A DNA stretch of 64,000 nucleotides from Glycomyces lechevalierae (lineage in GTDB: Bacteria > Actinomycetota > Actinomycetes > Mycobacteriales > Micromonosporaceae). The position numbers and the translations under genes were made by a program. The DNA is taken from assembly GCF_027622945.1 (NCBI RefSeq), contig NZ_JAPZVQ010000007.1, positions 186,001 through 250,000 on the forward strand. The letters are read 5' to 3'. Of the stretch, positions 1-7,999 are shown in pieces. Within the stretch, counting starts at the first letter, position 1; each line of letters begins with the position of its first letter. The notes under the pieces were generated by a model, which had not been told where the DNA came from, ran no database searches, and was given only the letters and a program-made list of their open reading frames with translations.

Positions 1-155
1 CGGGGCCCCGAAACCGGCCTGTTGGCCCCCGACTCGGGTGGCAGCTCATGCACTATGTGGATCGGATGGAATGAGCCGCGCGCCACGCCGAGAGCCAGAC
101 GCCCAGTGTCCTTCGTGGTCTTGTCAACGCTGGGTACGGTCCAGGTCCAGCGTCC

Positions 156-2795
156 TCAGAAGGTCCTCATCGTGAACCTCGCTGGCACTGGCGCGCCCAT
201 CGCCGCGTAGATCTGCTCCACTTCGCGCCAGTGCCGGCGGGCCGTGACCTCGTCGCCCTCGTCCCGCGCGGCTGATCCCAAGATCCAGAGCGACCAGGAC
301 TCTCCCCCGCGATGACCGAAGGAGCGGTGACTGTCGAGGGCCTGCCCCGCGAGTTCGCGGGCGCCGTCAGCGGCGCCGCGGCGTAGACGCACCTCGGCCA
401 GGAGGTTGAGCGCCATGGCCGCGCTGGTCCGGTACTCGCCTTCCCGAGCCAGACTGAAAATCAGATCCGCGTCCACCTCGGCGGCCTCGAGTTCACCGAG
501 CCCGATCCTCCCGACGGCCCGCTCGATCAGGGCATCGATCCTGACTCTGGTCAATTCGCCGTTCACCACCAACAGCGACTGCGCCGCGGCGGCCACCGCT
601 CCCTCGTGGCGCCCGAGTCCATTGAGTGCGACAGCGACCGCAATGAGCCCGATTGCCTTGCTCATTCTGTCGCCCCTCAGATCCGCCTGACGGACGACCA
701 CGTCCGCGTATGCCAGTGCGTCGTCGTACCTCCCCTGCGCGGAATAGAATTCCGACCTGAATTCGGCCGTAGACGCGTCGAGTTTCCGTTCTCCCGCATG
801 CACCTCGATATCCATGACCTGACCCAGGTAGTCGGCCGCTCCCACCAAACCCAGGCGGGTCGAAACCGAGGCGAGCCTTCGCAGATGTGATGCCTGAAGG
901 GAGATGTCTCCGATCTCCTCTGCCATTTCGAGCGCCTCTGCGAGCAGTCGCATTTCGACCTGCAATTCACCCATGTCGCCGTGGACGACCGCCAGCGCCC
1001 CGAGGTTCACGCTCGCCGCACGCACCTTGCCGAGAGCGCGATTCATCGCGAGCGCCATCTCGCCTTGCTCGAGTGAGGTCCGTAGCCTCCCTAGGTTCCA
1101 GCAGGCGAGCGCCAAGTCATGGTGCGCCGCTGCCTGGCCGTCCTCCCATCCGACCCGGCGCGACCGTTCGATCGCGCGTTCGGCGTGGCGGACCACGTCC
1201 GTGAAGTCGCGAGCCTTGATGTACGCCGTGGACATGCAGAGTTCGGAGACCGCCTCCCCAGGGAGATTGGCTTCCGCCAGCGCGCCGTTCAACGCCGATT
1301 GACCGAGTGCGAGGAAGTCCGAGGCGCTCATCTCCATCCAGGCGTGGCCGCGGAGCGTATCGGCGAGCCTCCAGGCCACCGAACCGAAACCGTGCTCGCC
1401 GGCGTACCGCGCGACGGCGACGAGGTTTTCCCGTTCGTCGTCGAGCCACTGCGCGGCCTGTACTTCGTCGAGTCTCGGGACACCGGTGGAGCCGTCGGGA
1501 GCCGACAGCCTCGCGTAACGCGGATACCGAGCGCTGCAAGCCGCATCGGCCGTGCCGAGATACCAGTCGAAGAGGCGATTGAGGGCCTCGACTCTCACGG
1601 GGCCCTCAGCTTCGACCAGATCGTTTGCGTAGTCCCTGATCAGATCGTGGAGATAGAGTCTGCCGCGCCCGTCACGATTGACCATGTGCGCGTGCACGAG
1701 CTGTTCGACCGCACGCTCAGTCGCAGCCGTGGACATGTCCGCCAGCACGGTTGCGGCTTCGACGGCAAGGGACCTGACCGGGACGATGCCGAGGAGCCGG
1801 AGCATGCGGCGCGCGTCGTCAGCCAGGGCCTTGTAGGAACCGTCGAATGTGGCCTTGAGCGCGGCATGCGGTCCATCGCCGTGGGGAGGGACCACATGAC
1901 CGCCGGCCTGGTTCGCCGCCGCGATGCGCAGCGCCAGCGGCAGGTATCCGCTGCTGCGGGCCAGCTCGTCCAGTTCCGGATGATCCGACGAGCGGGGGAT
2001 CCGCAGCAGGGCCTTCAGAAGCCGGGTCGCCTCGTCCGGTGTCAGCGGTGCCAGACCGAGACGGAAGGCTCCATGGCGCGCGTGGAGGTCGCCGAGTCGA
2101 TTCCGGCTCGTCACGATCACCAGCGAATGCGGACCGCCCGGAACCAGCGGGACCACCTGCTCGGCTGACTCCGCATTGTCGAGGAGGATGAGCATCCGCT
2201 TTCCGGCCGTCTCCGTACGCAGTCGGGCGGCGGCCTGATCGGCCTCGGCGGGCACCTGGTCGCTGGCGAGACCGAGCGACCGCAGCATCGCCGTTAGGGC
2301 CTCGATCGGCTGCAGCGCGGGGAACGGCGAATAGCCGCGCAGGTTGAGAAACAGCTGCCCGTCGGGGTAGCCGTCCGCGATGCGGTGGGCCCAATGCACC
2401 GCCGACGCGGTCTTGCCGACCCCGGCCACGCCCGAGATGACGACGACGGGCGAAGGCGGAATGCTCTCGTCCCCATCGCCCAGCCGCGCCGACTCAAGGT
2501 CGCGCAGCTCCTCCGCGCGACCGGTGAATCCAATGACGTCCGCGGGCAGCTCGCGAGGCACTTCGCCGGTCCGGTCCGGTAGTTCGGTCAGCATCGCCCG
2601 GTCGGTCTTGTCCAGATCCAGCGCCTCGACGAGCAGTCGCAACGTCCTCGGTTGTGGTCGCACTCGTCCCAACTCGATGTCGCGAACGGTGCGAATCCCG
2701 ACGCCCGCCTGGAACGCGAGTTCCTCCTGGGTCAGCATCGCCCGCAACCGAAGCGACCGAAGGTTGTTGCCGGAATCGGCCGAGTTGTCAGGCAT
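156..2795 (-). CDS. HTH/NB-ARC/TPR transcriptional regulator (AfsR-like architecture without SARP domain)
   Basis: Predicted 879-residue cytoplasmic regulator. An XRE-type helix-turn-helix covers about residues 13-70. A STAND/NB-ARC ATPase follows, with Walker A GVAGVGKT at 122-129, Walker B MLILLDNA near 201-208 and a VIVTSR sensor motif near 226-231. A winged-helix-like segment and a long alpha-helical TPR-type array fill the second half to the C-terminus. In this family, ligand-driven ATP switching controls DNA binding, often for secondary-metabolite clusters. The gene is the last minus-strand gene after the candidate biosynthetic train, so cluster regulation is plausible but inferred. A decayed copy of its own N-terminus lies just upstream at 3060-3236. 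The ATG at 2795 begins a peptide matching that copy (MPD...), which supports this start. Confidence 0.85.
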   Translation of the reverse strand: MPDNSADSGNNLRSLRLRAMLTQEELAFQAGVGIRTVRDIELGRVRPQPRTLRLLVEALDLDKTDRAMLTELPDRTGEVPRELPADVIGFTGRAEELRDLESARLGDGDESIPPSPVVVISGVAGVGKTASAVHWAHRIADGYPDGQLFLNLRGYSPFPALQPIEALTAMLRSLGLASDQVPAEADQAAARLRTETAGKRMLILLDNAESAEQVVPLVPGGPHSLVIVTSRNRLGDLHARHGAFRLGLAPLTPDEATRLLKALLRIPRSSDHPELDELARSSGYLPLALRIAAANQAGGHVVPPHGDGPHAALKATFDGSYKALADDARRMLRLLGIVPVRSLAVEAATVLADMSTAATERAVEQLVHAHMVNRDGRGRLYLHDLIRDYANDLVEAEGPVRVEALNRLFDWYLGTADAACSARYPRYARLSAPDGSTGVPRLDEVQAAQWLDDERENLVAVARYAGEHGFGSVAWRLADTLRGHAWMEMSASDFLALGQSALNGALAEANLPGEAVSELCMSTAYIKARDFTDVVRHAERAIERSRRVGWEDGQAAAHHDLALACWNLGRLRTSLEQGEMALAMNRALGKVRAASVNLGALAVVHGDMGELQVEMRLLAEALEMAEEIGDISLQASHLRRLASVSTRLGLVGAADYLGQVMDIEVHAGERKLDASTAEFRSEFYSAQGRYDDALAYADVVVRQADLRGDRMSKAIGLIAVAVALNGLGRHEGAVAAAAQSLLVVNGELTRVRIDALIERAVGRIGLGELEAAEVDADLIFSLAREGEYRTSAAMALNLLAEVRLRRGAADGARELAGQALDSHRSFGHRGGESWSLWILGSAARDEGDEVTARRHWREVEQIYAAMGAPVPARFTMRTF

Positions 2796-3059
2796 GCCTC
2801 AATAGTAGGACGACGCAGTGAATGTGAAGGGACGTCGGCTCAGTGGCGCATACCAGCGCACGCCCTCCGCACCGGAGGTGGGACCGCGCCATGCGCTGGC
2901 TCCGCGGGCGGCCCGAGCGACCCGGCCGTGCGGCCACATTCCCGGTGGCGGGAGGCGTAGAGCACTTCATCGAGCGCTCAGTTGAGGACTCCGCGAGGTG
3001 CGCCGGCTCGTTAGCCTTCAAGACTTTTCCTTCGGCGGCCAGCCCAGTCTTTGCGACGA

Positions 3060-3236
3060 TAACGCGTTGAAAAGCAGGCGCATCGTCCGTGGCTACGGTC
3101 GCACCTTGCCCGATTCGATGTCCCGGATCCTCCGGATCCCCACCCTCGCCTTGAACGCGAGCTCCTTCTGCGTCCTCATCGCCATTTTTCGGAATGGTCG
3201 GAGGCTATCGCCGACCTCGGATGCGCGATCAGGCAT
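3060..3236 (-). pseudogene. decayed duplicate of the XRE domain of the neighbouring regulator
   Basis: Reading the minus strand from an ATG at 3236 gives a peptide beginning MPDRASEVGDSLRPF that aligns with the first 47 residues of the intact regulator at 156-2795, including the QKELAFKARVGIRRIRDIE helix-turn-helix stretch. A TAG at 3093-3095 interrupts it exactly after VRP. Beyond the stop the same frame continues PRTMRLL, matching PRTLRLL of the intact protein. No ATPase or TPR part follows. This is a tandem-duplication remnant. Confidence 0.75.
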
Positions 3237-3334
3237 TCGCCAATGGTAGGTCGGCACGGACACGAGAGAGGTACATCGATACGGCCGCGAAAGTCGAAGC
3301 GGCGCAGCTGCTTGCCGAGATCGATGGTCGTGTC

Positions 3335-4798
3335 TCAGTGTTCTGCGGGAAGGCGGGGGCCAGCTTCTCGCTGTGCGGCGAGCCAGTTCTCAACCTCTAT
3401 CGCCGTTCGGGGCAGGGCCTCGGAGAGGTTTCGACAGCCGTCGGCAGTGACGTGCAGGTCATCCTCGATGCGGATACCGATCCCTCGAAGTTCCTTGGGA
3501 ACAAGTTCGTCATTGGCCTGGAAATACAGACCGGGCTCCACGGTGAGGACGTGACCTTCCTCGACTGCGCCACTTTGAAACAAGCTTGGCCAGGACGCAT
3601 CGCAGTCGTGCACGTCGATGCCGAGCATGTGGCCGAAGCCGTGCAGCGTCCAGCGCCGGTATCGCAGTGAATCGGTCGCGGCTACCCCTCCGGTCGTGCG
3701 AGGCAGCAGGCCCAAGTCTTGAAGCCCTTCCGCCAGAACTTCCATGCATGCCCGTCGGATCGCGCGTACCTTCACCTCCGGCTTGATCGCTTCCATGCCG
3801 GCCTGTTGGGCGGCGAGGACGATGTCGTAGACCTCCCGCTGCACGGGCGTGAAGGACCCGCTGGTCGGCAGCGTGCGGGTGATGTCAGCGGTGTAGAGGT
3901 TGCGGCCTTCGACCCCCATGTCCATGAGGATGAGGTCGCCTTGTGCGGTACGCCCGGTATTCGCGGTCCAATGGAGGGTGGTCGCGTTGGCGCCGGCAGC
4001 GACGGTCGAGGAATAGCCGACCCCGTTGCCCTCAACACGCGCGCGCGTGCCGAAGACCCCCTCGATGAGCCGCTCGGGAACCGTTCCTGTCGCCGGAAGG
4101 ATGCGGGCGACGTCCTCGAAGCCTCGGACGGTCGCATCCACCGCCTCTTGAAGCTGCTCGAGTTCCCACGGATCCTTTCTCAAGCGCAGGTGTGCAAGCG
4201 TCCAGGCCAGACGGCCGTCGCTGCTCTCCCGCTCGGAGGGCCCGTCGAGGGCGAAGCGGGCGTCGATGCGGGGCTCCCTGCCGCGCAGGACTCGGACCCG
4301 CTCGCGAGTGAGCCCGTCGAGAACACGGTCGAGCTCTTCCAGGTCACGGCATTCGACGCCAAGCGCGGTCGAGGTCTCCGCCAACGTCTCCTTGCGACCG
4401 ATCCACAGTTCGCCGTATCGGGGCGACGCGAAGTACTCCTCGGACTCGACACCCTTACTCGGGCGCCGGTAGAGCACGGCGTCGTGTCCTGTGGCGTTCG
4501 GATGGAGCACGAGCACGCCTTCGGGAGCGAGATCACCAGTGAGCCAAGCGAAGTCGGACCCTGCGCGGAAGCGGTGATGCGTGTCGTTGGCACGGACCAG
4601 CTCCTGACCTGTCGGTACCACGAGCGTCTCGCCGGGGAAGGATTCCGACACTGCTCGGCGTCGTTCGGCGTGGAACGGCGCCTGTTGCAATCGCTCCGCG
4701 GGGCGTTCCACTGGACTCCAGCCTGTGCGCATGAAGTCCTGGAAGTCCTGTTCGGGGTCGGTTTCCTGCCGGCGCTCGCCGGAAAGACGCTCGGTCAT
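3335..4798 (-). CDS. M24 family aminopeptidase P (Xaa-Pro aminopeptidase)
   Basis: 487-residue dimetal peptidase. The N-terminal third is an AMP_N creatinase-like domain. The C-terminal pita-bread domain keeps the metal ligands: Asp in ILMDMG, Asp in TADITRT, His in HGFGHMLGIDVHD, Glu in TVEPGLYF and Glu in GIRIEDD. The active site therefore looks intact. The family removes an N-terminal residue preceding proline. An AAGGA ribosome site lies 6 nt before the ATG at 4798. The gap to the upstream beta-hydroxylase gene is 71 nt, so it is probably the last gene of the biosynthetic train. A role in trimming a processed peptide is inference; a housekeeping role is the alternative. Confidence 0.9.
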   Translation of the reverse strand: MTERLSGERRQETDPEQDFQDFMRTGWSPVERPAERLQQAPFHAERRRAVSESFPGETLVVPTGQELVRANDTHHRFRAGSDFAWLTGDLAPEGVLVLHPNATGHDAVLYRRPSKGVESEEYFASPRYGELWIGRKETLAETSTALGVECRDLEELDRVLDGLTRERVRVLRGREPRIDARFALDGPSERESSDGRLAWTLAHLRLRKDPWELEQLQEAVDATVRGFEDVARILPATGTVPERLIEGVFGTRARVEGNGVGYSSTVAAGANATTLHWTANTGRTAQGDLILMDMGVEGRNLYTADITRTLPTSGSFTPVQREVYDIVLAAQQAGMEAIKPEVKVRAIRRACMEVLAEGLQDLGLLPRTTGGVAATDSLRYRRWTLHGFGHMLGIDVHDCDASWPSLFQSGAVEEGHVLTVEPGLYFQANDELVPKELRGIGIRIEDDLHVTADGCRNLSEALPRTAIEVENWLAAQREAGPRLPAEH

Positions 4799-4869
4799 TG
4801 GTATTCCTTGTCTACCAGCGCGATGGGAATCGCGTACTTCGACTTCAAGGTTCTGACTCGGCCGGGGTC

Positions 4870-5667
4870 TCAGCCGTTGGCGAGAGCATGCAGCAAATGG
4901 TGCCGGGCTCTCGCCTTGCGGAAGAAGTCCATTGATTCCTGGAACGCCAGGCGTTCAATCTCGGAGAGGTCCGGATGCCAGATGTCGAAGAGCAGCACGA
5001 CGCGTTCGTCGTCCCCCTCGTTCACGGCCTCGTGTTCGAAGGTGTCGTCGAACACGAGCAGCTCATGGTCCTTCCACGCCCGCCACTCGTCGGCGACGCG
5101 GAACCGGGCACCTTCGTTGGGTTTGATCACCAGGTGGACTCGGAGATGCGCGTTGGTGTACCCCGTGTGGGGTTCGATCTTGCTCCCCGGTTCCAGGGTA
5201 GAGAAGAACACCATGCCGCAGGGCTGCTCGGCGACTCGCTGAAGCGACGCGGCGGCAATCGGGAATGAACTGGCGAGGGCCTGCCTCTGGCCGAGGTGGT
5301 AGAGCTGGACGGTGGTCCATCTGCCGGAGGCGCGGAGGCGGCCGCTCTCTTTCGGGCTGCGGAGCGCTTCGGATCGCGTCAGCTGGGACGAGACCGCGAA
5401 GTATTCCTCGCGGATCGCCTCGGCCTCGGCGAGCAACGCTGCGGCCCAGGGGAATGACTCGGGAGTCCACCAGGGCCGCGACGTCAGGCCGGGCAGGGGA
5501 CAGGTCGGGTCTGGGGAGTCGGGCGGGAGTCCGGGGTGGTCGCCTCGTTCGAGCGCCTCCAGGCCGGCGAGCACCCGCTCGACGTCGGTCGACGCGATGT
5601 CCTTGCCCGCCGTCCACTCCCGCAGGTGCCGGGCAGCTCCGTCGTGTGCTTCTCGCATGGGGATCAT
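4870..5667 (-). CDS. aspartyl/asparaginyl beta-hydroxylase-like Fe(II)/2-oxoglutarate oxygenase
   Basis: 265 residues. The C-terminal half carries the Asp/Asn hydroxylase signature: EPHTGYTNAHLRVHL (metal His and substrate region), a central KDHELLVFDDTFEHEAVN with the second metal His, and a final VVLLFDIWHPDLS. Family members use two histidines rather than the usual HxD/H triad and hydroxylate Asp or Asn, in peptides or on carrier proteins. The N-terminal ~100 residues are family-variable. The start chosen is the ATG at 5667, which overlaps the upstream stop as ATGA, implying translational coupling. A second ATG lies three codons later. It sits between the 2OG oxygenase and the M24 peptidase; the candidate substrate is the cluster's peptide or a carrier-bound amino acid (inference). 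Confidence 0.88.
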   Translation of the reverse strand: MIPMREAHDGAARHLREWTAGKDIASTDVERVLAGLEALERGDHPGLPPDSPDPTCPLPGLTSRPWWTPESFPWAAALLAEAEAIREEYFAVSSQLTRSEALRSPKESGRLRASGRWTTVQLYHLGQRQALASSFPIAAASLQRVAEQPCGMVFFSTLEPGSKIEPHTGYTNAHLRVHLVIKPNEGARFRVADEWRAWKDHELLVFDDTFEHEAVNEGDDERVVLLFDIWHPDLSEIERLAFQESMDFFRKARARHHLLHALANG

Positions 5668-6350
5668 CCTTCCGAAACCAGCGCCTGCAGCAGCCGGCGC
5701 GCGCGTCCCTGGTTCGACTGCTGTTTGTTCGTGACGAATCCGGTGAAGGTCAGCCGAGGCTCTGCTTTCCACTGGTCCTCCACCCGCTTGATCGTGTGGG
5801 CCGTGCCGGCCTTGAGGAACACGACCCGGTTCGGCAGTGGCGCGATGAGCGTCATCGTGCTGCGGCTCTCGCCGACGAACTCGGCGATCGACAGCCTCCG
5901 GTCGGGACCGGTCCGGTCGTCCTGGTCGGCGGCCTTGTCGAGGACCACCAGTTCGCCGCCCCAGTCGGCGCCCCACTCGGTGTGCAGGAAGCACACGAAC
6001 TCGCCGATCCGTCCGCCGCCCGCGTCGTTGTGCCAACCGAGGGCGGAGCCTCGCGGATAACGCCAAACCGCGCCCGTGACCGTGCTGCTCGCTTCGGCCG
6101 CCCAAGGGACCTCCGGCATCGCGAACGCCTGGACCACAGTCCGGAGATGCGCCGGTATATCGGTGGCGTCGGTGGAGAAACCGACTGTGGAGCTACGCCA
6201 GGCCTTGCCGTCGGACGCGCCGATCACCGAGTCGCGCATTTCGACGGTAGTGGATGCCGCCCATTCCTGGGCGAGCCGGAATTCGTCGTCGTCGAAGAAG
6301 CCGTCGAAGACGACGAACCGGTCGCCGACCGATGTGATCTGCCTTCTCAT
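5664..6350 (-). CDS. 2OG-Fe(II) oxygenase, prolyl 4-hydroxylase-like
   Basis: 228-residue double-stranded beta-helix oxygenase. The iron triad is visible as H and D in LGWHNDAGGG and the distal His in GTAHTIKRV, followed by the 2-oxoglutarate-binding Arg in PRLTFTGF. The layout matches the P4Hc subfamily, which hydroxylates proline or other residues of peptides. The longer frame opening at 6398 is rejected. The ATG at 6350 has an AGAAAGG site 7 nt upstream and overlaps the stop of the ACP gene as ATGA; the next gene's ATG overlaps this one's stop. It is the first of two different hydroxylases in a row. The substrate is unknown. Confidence 0.88.
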   Translation of the reverse strand: MRRQITSVGDRFVVFDGFFDDDEFRLAQEWAASTTVEMRDSVIGASDGKAWRSSTVGFSTDATDIPAHLRTVVQAFAMPEVPWAAEASSTVTGAVWRYPRGSALGWHNDAGGGRIGEFVCFLHTEWGADWGGELVVLDKAADQDDRTGPDRRLSIAEFVGESRSTMTLIAPLPNRVVFLKAGTAHTIKRVEDQWKAEPRLTFTGFVTNKQQSNQGRARRLLQALVSEG

Positions 6351-6631
6351 CGTTGACCTTTCTCGATTCCCTGCGTGCTTCTCGAAACCTGGTCCCACCA
6401 GTGCCCCGGGATGTCGATCTGAGGCGAGGCGAGGAACTGGTCGCTGAATTCGTTGCTCCAGCGGGAGTTCACCTTGATCACCAGTTCAGTCAGGGCTAGG
6501 GAGTCGACGCCCGCGTCTTGGAGGGAGCAGCGTGCGAATTCGACGACGGACATGTCAGCGAGCTCGGGCTTCTCTGTTGCGAGGCTGTGCTGCATGAACG
6601 CTAGAAACTCTTCGTATTCGATACCGTTCAA
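6347..6631 (-). CDS. acyl/peptidyl carrier protein
   Basis: 94 residues with the phosphopantetheine site in GVDSLALTEL; the attachment Ser is about residue 44. The protein is small and acidic, as for a stand-alone carrier. The start is assigned to TTG at 6631 because AAAGGCGG lies 7 nt upstream and the frame before it lacks protein-like sequence. Only 4 nt separate it from the stop of the AMP-binding gene, and its own stop overlaps the following oxygenase ATG. The pairing with a discrete adenylating enzyme immediately upstream suggests that the ligase loads an acyl or aminoacyl group onto this carrier. That loading is inferred, not shown. Confidence 0.88.
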   Translation of the reverse strand: MNGIEYEEFLAFMQHSLATEKPELADMSVVEFARCSLQDAGVDSLALTELVIKVNSRWSNEFSDQFLASPQIDIPGHWWDQVSRSTQGIEKGQR

Positions 6632-6635
6632 GCGC

Positions 6636-7919
6636 TTACCGCCTTTCGAGTGTGCTGGGAAGGTGCGGGTCGTTGTTCGCGGAAAGGAGCTTCGCCAGCT
6701 CGACCTTTCCCACTTCGTTGCGCGGGAAGCGGAGCATCGAGCGGATCGCCGTGCCGCTGATGGCCGGGCCGCCTGTGTCCTGGATCCGATCCACATCGGT
6801 CTTAGACAGGGGCTCACCTTCGAGGAGCAGGCACGGAGCCCAGGTGTCATCGCCACTCGGTTCGAGAAGCCGCCAGTCGCGGTCCATCGATTTCAGCGTT
6901 TCAGCGAGATGCGCAAGCGCCTGCGTCCGGTCCCGGGTGCGCATCGTTCGGGTGATGCGTGCGACGTGTTCCAGCTGGCCGTCGTCACCGCGGCGCACCA
7001 GGTCGGGGAACTCCCAGAGATGCGTGCTGCCGGACTTCCCGACGTATCCGAGCACTTCGTGCGGAAACCGCACCTTCAATTGGAAGGGCTCAGCCCCGGT
7101 CGGCGGCACCTCTGACAATTCGGCGCCCAGTGCGGGAGCGCCGATGCCACGGGTTCCTGCGAGGGCGCCGCCGGTTTCGGTCGAGCCGAATCCGAGAACG
7201 ATCTCGGTTCCCCAGCGCTGCTCGAGCATGCTTCGGAGCTTGGGGTCGAGGTTGCCGGCTCCGCAGAAGACGGTGTCCACTCGGAGTTCCCGGGCCGAGA
7301 GCGCCGCGTTGAGGATGCGCAGCGTGGCGGGCGTACCCGCGAGTACTCCGATGCGGTCATCGAAGCCCGACAGTCGGTCCGCTCGGATCGGGGGCTCGTG
7401 GAACACGTCCCGGCCTGCGAGCAGCGCACTGAGAGTGATGCCGATGCCGAGCGAGTGCTCGAGGCGGACGCAGTGCACGAGCGGGTGGGAACCGGGGCCC
7501 CAAGCCGCCGTGTAGGCGAACGACTCCCAATAGAAGGATTCATGTGAACGCATTGCCAGCTGTGGTGTGCCGCTCGATCCCGAGGTGGCCTGCACCAGTG
7601 CGCAGGCGGGTGGAAGATCCCATTCGGAGGAAACCGCATCGGGGACGAGCTGACTCCCCGGAGTGTTGCTGTGCCAAGGGGTCTCGTGTCCAGATGCGCC
7701 CGCCAGCAGCGGCACGGCGCCGCGCTCCCACACTGCCGACATCATGCCGATGATCGATGCGGCGTCCGGCTCTTCGATGGCGACGACCCGGCCTCGCAGG
7801 TCGCCGGGTTCGCACAGCGCCGGACTGCGACGGAAGTCGGCGGTCAGGTCGGGGACGTTGCGGCCGTTGACTCGAGCGTGTGAGCTCGAGAGTCCGGCGA
7901 GCAGATTCGGTGTCGTCAA
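6636..7919 (-). CDS. stand-alone AMP-forming acyl/aminoacyl ligase (ANL superfamily)
   Basis: 427 residues, shorter than typical ANL enzymes (about 500-550). The A3 nucleotide loop appears as TSGSSGTPQLAM near 112-123, with the usual Lys replaced by Leu. A5 appears as GFGSTETGG, and the A10 motif PRNEVGKVELAKLL supplies the catalytic Lys near 405. The enzyme should activate a carboxylate as its adenylate and transfer it to the phosphopantetheine arm of the neighbouring carrier. The start is TTG at 7919, preceded by GAGGAG at 6 nt spacing; upstream sequence in frame is not protein-like. The gap to the upstream radical SAM gene is 80 nt. The activated substrate cannot be predicted. Confidence 0.85.
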   Translation of the reverse strand: MTTPNLLAGLSSSHARVNGRNVPDLTADFRRSPALCEPGDLRGRVVAIEEPDAASIIGMMSAVWERGAVPLLAGASGHETPWHSNTPGSQLVPDAVSSEWDLPPACALVQATSGSSGTPQLAMRSHESFYWESFAYTAAWGPGSHPLVHCVRLEHSLGIGITLSALLAGRDVFHEPPIRADRLSGFDDRIGVLAGTPATLRILNAALSARELRVDTVFCGAGNLDPKLRSMLEQRWGTEIVLGFGSTETGGALAGTRGIGAPALGAELSEVPPTGAEPFQLKVRFPHEVLGYVGKSGSTHLWEFPDLVRRGDDGQLEHVARITRTMRTRDRTQALAHLAETLKSMDRDWRLLEPSGDDTWAPCLLLEGEPLSKTDVDRIQDTGGPAISGTAIRSMLRFPRNEVGKVELAKLLSANNDPHLPSTLERR

Positions 7920-7999
7920 CGGTGCTCCTCGAGTGCGATCGCCGGGCCTCGTGGGGCCCGGGTGGGGCTGGCGGCGCGAGTCGGCAGGCGGGTCGGTGT

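Noticed and set aside
1119..2168. Long plus-strand frame of 349 codons over the NB-ARC regulator
   Set aside because: It is antisense to a protein with clear Walker A and TPR sequence; its own translation is Arg/Ala-rich shadow sequence without domains.
3719..5242. 507-codon plus-strand frame
   Set aside because: It is antisense to the M24 peptidase and hydroxylase genes; no ribosome site or family resemblance, and it crosses the real genes on the other strand.
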